Shown here one piece after another: positions 14,108 through 22,133 of a DNA stretch of 36,133 nt. Position 1 is the stretch's first letter; each line of letters starts with the position of its first letter. Origin of the DNA: Halorientalis sp. (GTDB lineage Archaea > Halobacteriota > Halobacteria > Halobacteriales > Haloarculaceae). Location: contig NZ_JAQCNH010000063.1 of NCBI RefSeq assembly GCF_028275115.1, positions 1-36,133 on the forward strand. The letters run 5' to 3'. Made by a program: the position numbers and the translations under genes. Below the pieces are notes generated by a model. The model worked only from the letters and a program-made list of their open reading frames with translations. It searched no databases and was not told where the DNA came from.

Positions 14108-15849
14108 CCTCCGCCGTCGAGCAGGCCGTCCGATTGCTCGCCCGGTGCTATCCGTGGCCGGTCGGGGAGAACGCCGAACTCGACCGGTCGCTCGGATTTC
14201 TCGGGTCTGACCTGTGCCCCGAAACCGTCGTCCGGGCTGGCTACGGGGCGGCACTGCTGTGTCTTCCTGTTATCGTCCTCGTCGGTGTCGTCGTACCCAC
14301 AGGAGCGACGCTGCTGGTCCTCGGCTGTGGCGCGGCAGGCGCACTGGCCGTCGTCCACGCGATTCACAGCGCACCACACACACTCGCGACGGCGCGGCGA
14401 ACCCGCGCGGTCGGGGAAGCGCCGGCACTGGTGAGTCGGGCCATCCTCCGGATGCGAGTGACGCCGGCGACGGAAACGGCGGCGGCTTTCGCGGCCGAGA
14501 CGGGCAGAGGGCCGCTCGCGGACAGTCTCGGCGAGCACGTGCGCCGCGCCGCCGGAGGTGCAGGGTCAGGCTTTCACTCGTTTACGGCCGAGTGGGACGA
14601 GTGGTTCCCCGCACTCCGGCGCGCCCTCCTGCTGGTCGAGTCCGCAGGGACGGCCCCCGACGGCGAGCGCGAACGCGCCCTTGACCGCGGGATGGCGGCG
14701 GTCCTCGACGGGACCCGCGATCGAATGGCGGAGTTTGCCTCGGGTCTGCAGGGACCGGCGACGGCGCTGTACGCTTTCGGCGTTTTGCTCCCGCTCGCGC
14801 TGGTCGCCATGTTACCCGCGGTTCGGACGGCGGGCGCGTCCGTCCCGCTCGCCGCCATCGTCGTACTGTACGACCTCGCCCTGCCAGCCGTCCTCGTGGC
14901 CGCCAGCGCCTGGCTACTGGTCCGTCGCCCGGTCACGTTCCCGCCTCCATCGGTCGGTCGCGACCACCCGGACGTGCCGAGTCGGTGGTGGCCGGCGCCG
15001 GCCGCCGGACTCGTCGCCGGCGCGGTGGGGTGGCTCTCGGCCAGCGGACTCGTCGCCCCGTGGACGGGACCGCTCGGGGCCACCGGCACTGCGTGCGGTG
15101 CGGCGCTCGTAGTCTACTACCGGCCGATTACGACGGTCCGCGAGCACGTCCGAGCCGTCGAGAGCGGACTCACGGACGCGCTCTACCAGATCGGACGGCG
15201 CGTGGAGGCGGGTGATGCCGTCGAGAGTGCCGTCGCAGGCGCGGCCGACGAGGTCGCTGGAGCGACCGGCGAGGTCCTGCGAGAGGCCGCACGGCGCCAG
15301 CGCCGGCTCAAGATAGGGGTTCGCGAGGCCTTCCTCGGCGAGTACGGCGCGCTCGCGACGACCCCGAGTACACGGGCGCGGAGTGCCGCAGCGCTCCTAG
15401 CACTGGCTGCCAGCGAGGGTCGGCCGGCCGGCGGCGCCATCGTCGCGATGGCCGACAGCGTCGAGGAACTCGCGGCGGTCGAACGCCAGGCACGCCACGA
15501 GGTCGGAACCGTAACTGGAACGCTGGCCAACACCGCCGTGCTGTTCGGCCCGCTGGTGGCGGGCGCGACCGTCGCCCTGTCTGCCGGCATAGACACGGGT
15601 GTAACGGGCACGGTTGGGGCCCCGGGGGCTACAGAAACGGTGGGAGCGGCCCCTGCAGCGGGAACTGCCGGCCTCGGACTGGCAGTCGGCGCGTACGCGC
15701 TTGTCCTCGCAGTAATCCTAACGGCGCTCTCGACGGGGCTGGCCCACGGTCTCGACCGTGCGCTGGTCGGCTATCGCGTCGGCTGGGCGCTGCTGACCGC
15801 GACCGCAACCTACCTCGCCGCCATTTATGCTGTCGGCATTTTTGTCTGA
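14104..15849 (+). CDS. Pilus platform membrane protein (PilC/GspF-like)
   Basis: A 581-residue integral membrane protein, partner of the preceding ATPase. It shows two repeats of the T2SS-F plan: paired N-terminal helices (GYGAALLCLPVIVLVGVVVP, then LLVLGCGAAGALAVVHAI), a cytoplasmic helical domain (ALVSRAILRMRVTPATE...), helices at about 220-280, a further pair at about 300-340, a second cytoplasmic domain (DALYQIGRRVEAGDAVESAV) and C-terminal helices. Sequence similarity to classical PilC is low, as is usual for archaeal versions. ATGA overlap with the ATPase gene suggests coupled translation and equal dosage. Assignment rests on topology, length and neighbour. Confidence 0.85.
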   Translation: MTSAVEQAVRLLARCYPWPVGENAELDRSLGFLGSDLCPETVVRAGYGAALLCLPVIVLVGVVVPTGATLLVLGCGAAGALAVVHAIHSAPHTLATARRTRAVGEAPALVSRAILRMRVTPATETAAAFAAETGRGPLADSLGEHVRRAAGGAGSGFHSFTAEWDEWFPALRRALLLVESAGTAPDGERERALDRGMAAVLDGTRDRMAEFASGLQGPATALYAFGVLLPLALVAMLPAVRTAGASVPLAAIVVLYDLALPAVLVAASAWLLVRRPVTFPPPSVGRDHPDVPSRWWPAPAAGLVAGAVGWLSASGLVAPWTGPLGATGTACGAALVVYYRPITTVREHVRAVESGLTDALYQIGRRVEAGDAVESAVAGAADEVAGATGEVLREAARRQRRLKIGVREAFLGEYGALATTPSTRARSAAALLALAASEGRPAGGAIVAMADSVEELAAVERQARHEVGTVTGTLANTAVLFGPLVAGATVALSAGIDTGVTGTVGAPGATETVGAAPAAGTAGLGLAVGAYALVLAVILTALSTGLAHGLDRALVGYRVGWALLTATATYLAAIYAVGIFV

Positions 15850-15852
15850 ACA

Positions 15853-15882
15853 GTTAAGTAGCGAAACGGGACCATCCCCGTT
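15853..15882 (+). promoter_or_regulatory. Internal promoter and start-proximal hairpin
   Basis: A TATA-like gttaagta (15853-15860) is centred about 27 bp before the ATG at 15884. Between them, aacggg and cccgtt form a 6-bp inverted repeat with a 6-bp spacer (15865-15882), ending two bases before the start codon. The arrangement fits a separate leaderless promoter for the pilin-like genes, with an operator at the start site; in read-through messages the hairpin would cover the region before the ATG. Confidence 0.45.
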
Positions 15883-15883
15883 C

Positions 15884-16354
15884 ATGTTCGACGCACCGGC
15901 CGACAGTTGGTATCTGTGGCTCGGCGTCGCGACAGCGAGCGTGCTCGCGCTCGGGGTCGCAGCCGCGCTCCCAGCCACCGTCCCACCGGATGCCCAGCGC
16001 GCAGCAGCGACGGTCGACGCCGTGGCGACGAGTCCTCACAATGCGACGGGCAAGCACAGGCTGGACGCGACAGCGGTCAAATTCGGCAGTCGGCGCATCG
16101 CCCTTCGGAACGACGGCGGCACCGCACACGCGGCATTCGCCTACGGTCCCGTCACCCCGGTCCGGAACGGGACGGGGCTCGCAGCGGTCCTCCGCGGCCA
16201 ACCGCCCACGAGTGTGTTTCAGAACGCCACGGCGTTCCGGGCGACCGCTGCGGACGCGCGGAGCCGAGCTCGTATCTGGCGAGAGACAGACGGTCGACTC
16301 GTCGCCCGACGGGTCACCTGGGAGGGAGTCGATGTCACACTGGTCGGCGCGTAG
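15884..16354 (+). CDS. Pilin-like protein (DUF7283-like)
   Basis: A 156-residue protein. A short N-terminus (MFDAPADSWY) leads into a hydrophobic helix (LWLGVATASVLALGVAAALP, residues 11-30), then an extracytoplasmic domain starting VPPDAQRAAATVDAV. A beta-rich part follows (VKFGSRRIALRNDGGTAHAA) with several N-x-T/S sites. The organisation is that of archaeal minor pilins, though no classical prepilin-peptidase site is evident. The ATG at 15884 has a TATA-like box at leaderless distance. It overlaps the next gene by 23 nt. The family number is from memory. Confidence 0.8.
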   Translation: MFDAPADSWYLWLGVATASVLALGVAAALPATVPPDAQRAAATVDAVATSPHNATGKHRLDATAVKFGSRRIALRNDGGTAHAAFAYGPVTPVRNGTGLAAVLRGQPPTSVFQNATAFRATAADARSRARIWRETDGRLVARRVTWEGVDVTLVGA

Positions 16355-16721
16355 GGGCCAGGTCGAGCCGGTCGCGGCCATCGTCGCGGTGTTCGCCCTC
16401 GGCGTCGGGCTGACAGTCTACGCGGGGGCTGTCGACGATGCGCTGCCTGGGACCGAACCCCGGAGCGTGGCACAGCCGACGCTGTCGGCTGTCGAGGACG
16501 CCGTCGAGGTCGTCGGCGTCGTACAGCCGACTCGGCTCTCGCGTGTCGACGGCGTCGTGCCCGGCGGCCGTCGGCTGAACGTGACGCTCACGGCCGGCGA
16601 GCGGCGGTGGTCCCGGGGCGCACCGGCGCCGAAGTCGGCACAGCGGGCGAGTACCAGAGTCAGTGTGGACCTCGGAACTGGACGGGTACGGTCGGGCCGA
16701 CTCACAGTGAGGGTGTGGTGA
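16332..16721 (+). CDS. Pilin-like protein (DUF7285-like)
   Basis: A 129-residue protein beginning MSHWSARRGQVEPVAAIVAV. A basic n-region, then G-Q-V-E-P followed by a hydrophobic helix (AAIVAVFALGVGLTVYAGAV), strongly resembles a class III prepilin signal, with a glutamate near the start of the mature part. The remainder is a small beta-rich domain ending RVSVDLGTGRVRSGRLTVRVW. It may be a major or minor subunit of the pseudopilus. The ATG lies 23 nt inside the previous gene, and its stop overlaps the next start (TGATG). Confidence 0.8.
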   Translation: MSHWSARRGQVEPVAAIVAVFALGVGLTVYAGAVDDALPGTEPRSVAQPTLSAVEDAVEVVGVVQPTRLSRVDGVVPGGRRLNVTLTAGERRWSRGAPAPKSAQRASTRVSVDLGTGRVRSGRLTVRVW

Positions 16722-17620
16722 TGCGAGCGATTAGTACCGTACTGGACGCCGCACTCTTTCTCCTGCTCGTCGGGGCCGCAGTCAGCACCCTCGCGCTCGC
16801 GACGAGTCCGCCGCCAGCCGCGAACGACGACGCGGCCGATGGGGTCGCAGACACACTCACGACGAGTTCGGCGACCGTCCACTACACGCTCGCACCTGGC
16901 GCGCGCCACGCGTCGTCGCGGGTCGTCGAGTTCCCTGTTACGGACGGGTCGACTTTCCAGCGGACTGCCCACGGAACGCTCGCGAGCCACCTCGCGGCGG
17001 CCGCGCTCGGCGGTCTCACCGTTCGAGGCCAACGCGTCAGTCACGCGCGGGCGGATTACCAGCGGGCGGTGGCGAACGCGACACGGAACCTGACCCGGGG
17101 GCGAGCCCACCTCGCACAGATCCGGGCACGGTGGGAACCGTATCCGGATGCGCCCGTCGAGGGCACGTTCAGGGTCGGTCCGACGCCACCGCCGGCCGCG
17201 ACCGTCCACGCCGAGACGGTCGTCGTCGCGAGCGGACTCCCATCGGCCCGGGAACCGGCGCGACGCGTGACGAGGCAGAGCGGGACGACCGCCACCTTCG
17301 AACGAGTTGGCGCGGTGGTGGCCCGGCGAATCGTTCGGGGGTTGTTTCCCCCGAATCGCACCCGGAGCGCCCTGCTCGGAGACTACCCGGTCGAGGGACT
17401 CGTGACCTACCGGTACGAGCGACTCGGACGGTACTTGCGAGCGAACGTGACTGCGCAGGCGGTGGCCGACAACGCCACGGGAGCGAACGACAGACTCACC
17501 GTCGCACTCGGTGAGCGGTTGGCGGCGGACATGCGCGCTCGTTTCCGGTCGCCCGGTGCGGCGGCCGAGGCAACGTCAGTGGGAGCGGTTCGGATCACCG
17601 TCAGGACGTGGTCACCGTGA
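16721..17620 (+). CDS. Membrane-anchored pilus-cluster protein (DUF7284-like)
   Basis: A 299-residue protein. It begins MRAISTVLDAALFLLLVGAA; the helix at residues 8-27 is preceded by one arginine and is pilin-like. The large outer domain contains N-x-S/T sites (NATRNLTRG, NRTRS, NVTAQ, NATG) and helical stretches (LASHLAAAALGGLTVRGQRV). It is probably an exported minor subunit bound to the membrane by its N-terminus. No catalytic motif is seen. Its start overlaps the previous stop (TGATG) and its stop overlaps the next start (GTGA). The family number is from memory. Confidence 0.8.
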   Translation: MRAISTVLDAALFLLLVGAAVSTLALATSPPPAANDDAADGVADTLTTSSATVHYTLAPGARHASSRVVEFPVTDGSTFQRTAHGTLASHLAAAALGGLTVRGQRVSHARADYQRAVANATRNLTRGRAHLAQIRARWEPYPDAPVEGTFRVGPTPPPAATVHAETVVVASGLPSAREPARRVTRQSGTTATFERVGAVVARRIVRGLFPPNRTRSALLGDYPVEGLVTYRYERLGRYLRANVTAQAVADNATGANDRLTVALGERLAADMRARFRSPGAAAEATSVGAVRITVRTWSP

Positions 17621-20600
17621 CCCGGACCACCCACTTTCGGGGCGACGAGCGAGGGTGGCTCCCGTTCGCGCTGGTCGGTGTCGTCCTGCTGGTCGGGAGC
17701 GTGGCACTGTTTGTGGGTCTCCAGCCGGACCGGCCGGCCGCGGACCCGACGACGGACGTGGCCGTAGAGCGTGTCGTCGGCGAGACACAGACTGCGGTCC
17801 GGACAGCAGTCGTCGAGGCCAGCGATGCCGCGGCGCAGGACCCGGTCCTCGACCGCGCGGACACACCGACCGGGCAGGTGCTGGACGACGAGACACCGTT
17901 CCGTGATTCACTGCGGATGCGCATCTACCTGCGAACACGGGAGCGACTTGACGACCTGACGATTACGCGTAATAACGTGACAGCAACCGCGTCGCTCCCG
18001 GGAACGCCAAACGCCAGCAGTCTGACGTCGGCGGTGGCGCGAGTCCACGTCGAGGCGGTCGACGACAACCGGACGCGGCTCCGGGTTCGCATCGAGAACG
18101 TCACCGTGACTGCCACGCGCGGGAACGGGACAGTCGTTCACCGGACAGTGAGTCCAACGGTCGTGGTCCGGACACCAGTGCTGGCCATCCACGAGCAGGT
18201 GAGTCGGTTCGACCGGCGACTGAGTACCGGGATCGGGCGAGCGGGTCTGACTGACAGGCTGACTGCACGACTGTACGGCGTGGTCTGGGCGCGCGGCTAC
18301 GCCCAGTACAGTTCCGGCGGCGCCGCTATCGGGAACGTCCTCGCCAACCGCCACGTAGAAGTCATGACCAACGGCGCCGTCTTGCGCGAGCAGCGCCGCC
18401 TGTTCGGCCGGAGCGACCCAGCAGGTCGACGAGCGATGGACCGCGCGATGGTCGGCGTCGCCACGACCGACCTGCTGCGTGGCGCGGGCGTCCCGGGGGG
18501 CTACGTCAAGACGCTGTTCGAGGGTGGGCGGCCCGGTACGAATCCGAACATACCGACCGAGATTCCGTCGCTTGAGACGGACACGACGGCCCCCGATGCC
18601 GGGGATCGGATGACCGTCGGCGTCAACGGCACCGCCGACCGAGGGCTGGCCAGAACCGCCGTGCCGGCGAATCTCAGCTCGGTCGTCCGGTCGGTGTACA
18701 GCGCCGAGGTCGAGACGATAAGCGACGTCGAACGGACCAGCGGGTCGTTGCCGAGTTGCTGGGCTATCCAGCCCGAGGGGTGGTGGCGACTCGACCACGA
18801 GAGCGTCGGTCGGGGTGAACCCGTCGTGAGAGGAACCGTCGACGTGGGCCCGTCGCCCCCTGACGGCTGGCACGCGCTCGAATCGTTCGGGCGACGAGTC
18901 GTCCAAGACCGAACGAAATACTGCCACTGGGTGGACGGTAACGAGACGGTCGTCACGGAAGCCAGCGATACCGTCCGTTTCGACGTGAGCGTCGCGCTGG
19001 TCGGTCGACACGCCGAAACTGAGTACGCCCCAGCCCGTGGAATCGAAGCCGTTCACCGGGCCGGAGAGGGCCCGTTGGACGGGCCGAACCTGGCCAACGT
19101 CAGTCGGCTGGCGAAACTCCGACTGATCGACCACCGAGGCGGCCCGGACGGACTCGCGAGAGCGACCGTCCGGGAGGGAGAGAATATCACGGGTATCCGG
19201 ACCGTCCGTGGACGGGTTCCAGACGGGATTCGGCGGTGGCTGCTGGCCGACCTCGTAACCTTCCGCGACCGAGTCGCGAACGTCTCCGTAGCCGTCGAAC
19301 GTGGTCGTGCCGGCACGTTCGGGGCGAACCCGGCCGCCGAACTGCACCGGAGCCTCGCCGGGTTCGCGGACCCCTCAGGTGAGTACGGGAGTGTCGCGGA
19401 GAAGGCGCGGTTCGCTGCCCGGGGGCTGTACGTCGAACAGACACGGGCGCTCCTCGAGAGACGGGCCAGAAAACAGGAGCAGCGAAAGCGCAGCCTCGGT
19501 GACGCGCTCGGGAGCGCCGGCGTCGACGAGACCGAACTGCTCGGAGACGCGATGGAAAACCGGACCGGAGTCGAAACCGGTGCCGGCGAGGCAGGCATCG
19601 ACGGTGTGGAGATTACGGGCGTCGACGGGTCGCCGGCGTACCTGACAGTCGCGAAGGTCGGCCCGAAACACGCCGACTCACTGCCCGAGAACGCTCGTAT
19701 CAGTCCGCTGGCGGCCAGGAACGTCAATCTGTTCGCGTCGCCACACGGCGACATCGCGGACACTCTGCTTCGGAGCGTCGACCTGGGATCGACCGTCGGG
19801 CTCCGGACGGCCGCCCGGACTCTCCACGCGACGCGGACCGCCAACGAGCTGACGACCGGCAACGAAACGCTCGACCGTGCACTCGACCGGAAGTCGGGGT
19901 CACTGGGCGGCGTCGTCCGACGGAAGGTCGGGTACGCCCGTGAACGGCTCAGAACACAGCTGGCAGGCCTGCGGATCGGTGCCGGCGAGGCCGACCGCCG
20001 CCGTATCGTCGGGGACGCGCTCGGCCGGTGGGAGGGGCCGGGTGCGAGGGCCCTGGCGTTGACGAACGGGTCGGCGGCGAGGGCTATCGCCGAGCGGGCG
20101 GTCGACCACAACGAGACGAAACGAGAGCGTCTGCGCTCCAGACTCCGGTTGCTGCTACACGCGGCAACGACCGGGACGGAGACACGGGTCTCGCGGGCGA
20201 AGGTCAGCACGACATCGGAGCTGCTTCGGCAGAAGGTGAAGGCGGGTCTGGCCGCTGGAATCGGGAACGCGACTCAGGGGGCTGCGAGCCGACTCGGCGA
20301 CAAACTCGACGGTCGACTGACGCGGTCGGTGAACAGGGTTCCAGCGGGCCTCCCCATCGTCCCGGTCGGGCCGGCGTGGTGGGTGACGGTGAACGCCTGG
20401 GTCGTCGATGTACGGGGCGGGTACGACCGCTTTGCAGTCCGAGCAGGAACTGGTGCGGCCAGTGGACCAGGTGGCTCGCTCACCTACGTCCGGGACGGTG
20501 GCGCCGCGACCGTCGATTACGATGGCGACGGCGCGGCCGAACGGCTCGGGCACGCAGACCGTATCTCATTCGAGACACGGACTGGCGTGGTCGTCGCGGT

Positions 20601-20739
20601 CCCGCCGGGTCCACAGGGTGTCGGCGACAAGGGCGGGAACGTGGACGAACGGTCCACAGGGTGGACAGACTGGCAGCCCGTCGAGCCGAGCCAGGACGGC
20701 GGCCCGGCGGTTCCAGACACCTGGCCAGACCGTCGGTGA
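17617..20739 (+). CDS. Giant exported pilus-cluster protein (DUF7286-like)
   Basis: A 1040-residue protein, the largest in the window. I start at the GTG at 17617, which overlaps the preceding TGA. After TRTTHFRGDERG comes one hydrophobic helix (WLPFALVGVVLLVGSVALFV, residues about 14-33); the rest is predicted to be outside the cell. The outer part is rich in N-x-S/T sites and long helical, R/E/A-rich stretches (LERRARKQEQRKRSLGDALG). Two cysteines (SCWAIQPEG and KYCHWVDG) could pair. Near the C-terminus DYDGDGAAER (from D967) is an EF-hand-like calcium loop. It may be a tip or adhesive component of the pilus; that role is inference. It is the last gene of the operon. Confidence 0.82.
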   Translation: MTRTTHFRGDERGWLPFALVGVVLLVGSVALFVGLQPDRPAADPTTDVAVERVVGETQTAVRTAVVEASDAAAQDPVLDRADTPTGQVLDDETPFRDSLRMRIYLRTRERLDDLTITRNNVTATASLPGTPNASSLTSAVARVHVEAVDDNRTRLRVRIENVTVTATRGNGTVVHRTVSPTVVVRTPVLAIHEQVSRFDRRLSTGIGRAGLTDRLTARLYGVVWARGYAQYSSGGAAIGNVLANRHVEVMTNGAVLREQRRLFGRSDPAGRRAMDRAMVGVATTDLLRGAGVPGGYVKTLFEGGRPGTNPNIPTEIPSLETDTTAPDAGDRMTVGVNGTADRGLARTAVPANLSSVVRSVYSAEVETISDVERTSGSLPSCWAIQPEGWWRLDHESVGRGEPVVRGTVDVGPSPPDGWHALESFGRRVVQDRTKYCHWVDGNETVVTEASDTVRFDVSVALVGRHAETEYAPARGIEAVHRAGEGPLDGPNLANVSRLAKLRLIDHRGGPDGLARATVREGENITGIRTVRGRVPDGIRRWLLADLVTFRDRVANVSVAVERGRAGTFGANPAAELHRSLAGFADPSGEYGSVAEKARFAARGLYVEQTRALLERRARKQEQRKRSLGDALGSAGVDETELLGDAMENRTGVETGAGEAGIDGVEITGVDGSPAYLTVAKVGPKHADSLPENARISPLAARNVNLFASPHGDIADTLLRSVDLGSTVGLRTAARTLHATRTANELTTGNETLDRALDRKSGSLGGVVRRKVGYARERLRTQLAGLRIGAGEADRRRIVGDALGRWEGPGARALALTNGSAARAIAERAVDHNETKRERLRSRLRLLLHAATTGTETRVSRAKVSTTSELLRQKVKAGLAAGIGNATQGAASRLGDKLDGRLTRSVNRVPAGLPIVPVGPAWWVTVNAWVVDVRGGYDRFAVRAGTGAASGPGGSLTYVRDGGAATVDYDGDGAAERLGHADRISFETRTGVVVAVPPGPQGVGDKGGNVDERSTGWTDWQPVEPSQDGGPAVPDTWPDRR

Positions 20740-20848
20740 CGGTGTCAGGCCGTCAGAGGTGGGACAGAAGCGCCGCTGACGCGTCGGCTCGACGGTGAAT
20801 GTCCCCTACTTCGCCATGTTCAAGCCAGGTGGCGACGAGGCGTGACAC

Positions 20849-22015
20849 ATGACACGCTCCGTCTGGCTGAAAGCCGACGACGAAGTCGGCGACTGGGAAA
20901 TACGCAAACGCCGCATCACGGCCGGTCTGGAAGCCGGCGTCGACTGGGTGCTGGTCGACGAACACGACGTCGAGCGAGTCCGCGAACTCGGCGAGGTGAA
21001 CGTGGCCGCCTTCTCAAGCGGCGACGTCCACGTTATGGAAGCCGAAGCGGACGAAACGAACGCCGACGCCGTCGTCGTCGGTAAGAACGGCGAGGGCGAC
21101 GGCACCGTCGACCTACCGACGGACTTCTCGGGTTCGGCCGACCTCTCCTCGCTGCGCGCCGACGGGGACGGTCGACAGTGCGGCTACGTTCGCATCCTGA
21201 ACGAGGACTACGAGGCCTTCGCCCAAGCGGTCGCCACTGAAGCCGAGTACACCCTCGTCATCGGTGACGACTGGCAGATTATTCCCTTAGAGAATCTCAT
21301 CGCCCGCATCGGTCAGGAGACGGATCTGATCGCCGGGGTGCAGACGGCCGAGGAGGCCCGAACCGCCTTCGAGACGCTCGAACTCGGCTCGGACGGCGTC
21401 TTGCTCGACACCGACGACCCCGACGAGATCCGCAGGACGGTTGAGGTCCGCGACGAGAGCCAGCGCGAATCCGTCGACCTCCAGTTGGCGGAGGTCACGG
21501 CCGTCGAACAGACCGGGTCCGCGGATCGGGTCTGTGTCGACACGGGCAATCTCATGGAACACGACGAGGGGATGCTCGTCGGGTCGATGTCTCGTGGCCT
21601 CTTTTTTGTCCACGCCGAGACGGCCGAGTCGCCGTACGTCGCCTCCCGTCCGTTCCGTGTCAACGCCGGCGCGGTTCACGCCTACGTCCGCACGCCCGAC
21701 GGCGGGACAAAGTACCTCTCGGAACTCCGAAGTGGAGACGAGGTGCAGGTCGTCGACACCGACGGCAACACCCGTGAGGCTATCGTCGGCCGCGTGAAAA
21801 TCGAGAAGCGTCCGATGTTCCGGGTCCAGGCCGAAACCGACGATGGCGACCGCATCGAGACCCTGCTCCAGAACGCCGAGACGATCAAAGTCGCCACCGC
21901 GGACGGTCGGAAAGCGGTCACCGACCTCGAAACCGGCGACGAACTGACGATGTTCTACGAGGACACCGCCCGCCACTTCGGCGAGGCCGTCGACGAAAGC
22001 ATCATCGAGAAGTAG
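20849..22015 (+). CDS. aroB': 3-dehydroquinate synthase II (archaeal)
   Basis: A 388-residue archaeal-type DHQ synthase (COG1465 type). It converts 2-amino-3,7-dideoxy-D-threo-hept-6-ulosonate to 3-dehydroquinate with NAD, the second step of the archaeal shikimate route, and is unrelated to bacterial AroB. Landmarks: MTRSVWLKADDEVGDWEIRK at the N-terminus, TLVIGDDWQIIPLENLIARI, the acidic repeat DGVLLDTDDPDEI, RVCVDTGNLMEHDEGMLVGS and SRPFRVNAGAVHAYVRTPDG. The C-terminal domain ends ARHFGEAVDESIIEK. Dehydroquinate dehydratase, the next enzyme, lies at 24176-24865 on the other strand. A T5 run follows the stop. Confidence 0.95.
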   Translation: MTRSVWLKADDEVGDWEIRKRRITAGLEAGVDWVLVDEHDVERVRELGEVNVAAFSSGDVHVMEAEADETNADAVVVGKNGEGDGTVDLPTDFSGSADLSSLRADGDGRQCGYVRILNEDYEAFAQAVATEAEYTLVIGDDWQIIPLENLIARIGQETDLIAGVQTAEEARTAFETLELGSDGVLLDTDDPDEIRRTVEVRDESQRESVDLQLAEVTAVEQTGSADRVCVDTGNLMEHDEGMLVGSMSRGLFFVHAETAESPYVASRPFRVNAGAVHAYVRTPDGGTKYLSELRSGDEVQVVDTDGNTREAIVGRVKIEKRPMFRVQAETDDGDRIETLLQNAETIKVATADGRKAVTDLETGDELTMFYEDTARHFGEAVDESIIEK

Positions 22016-22023
22016 GCCGGCGG

Positions 22024-22028
22024 TTTTT
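22024..22028 (+). terminator. Oligo-T terminator after aroB'
   Basis: The sequence ggccggcggtttttc begins directly after the stop codon, ending in a T5 run. Confidence 0.5.
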
Positions 22029-22133
22029 CACTGGCGAGGTTCGGATTCGAACGTTGTTTTCAGTGCAGTATGTGTAACTATCTATGTTTCCGCTACCTCC
22101 GGATTTTTGCGTCTGCGTAACGAGTGTTGACTG

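Noticed and set aside
17908-19347. 479-codon open frame on the minus strand inside the giant pilus protein gene
   Set aside because: Antisense shadow of strongly biased GC-rich codons; no family features, and the plus-strand gene is well supported.
22036-22062. tRNA-like T-arm (ggattcgaac and its reverse complement) after aroB'
   Set aside because: The stem around the loop does not pair and there is no anticodon or acceptor arm, so neither a tRNA nor a convincing tRNA-derived attachment site.
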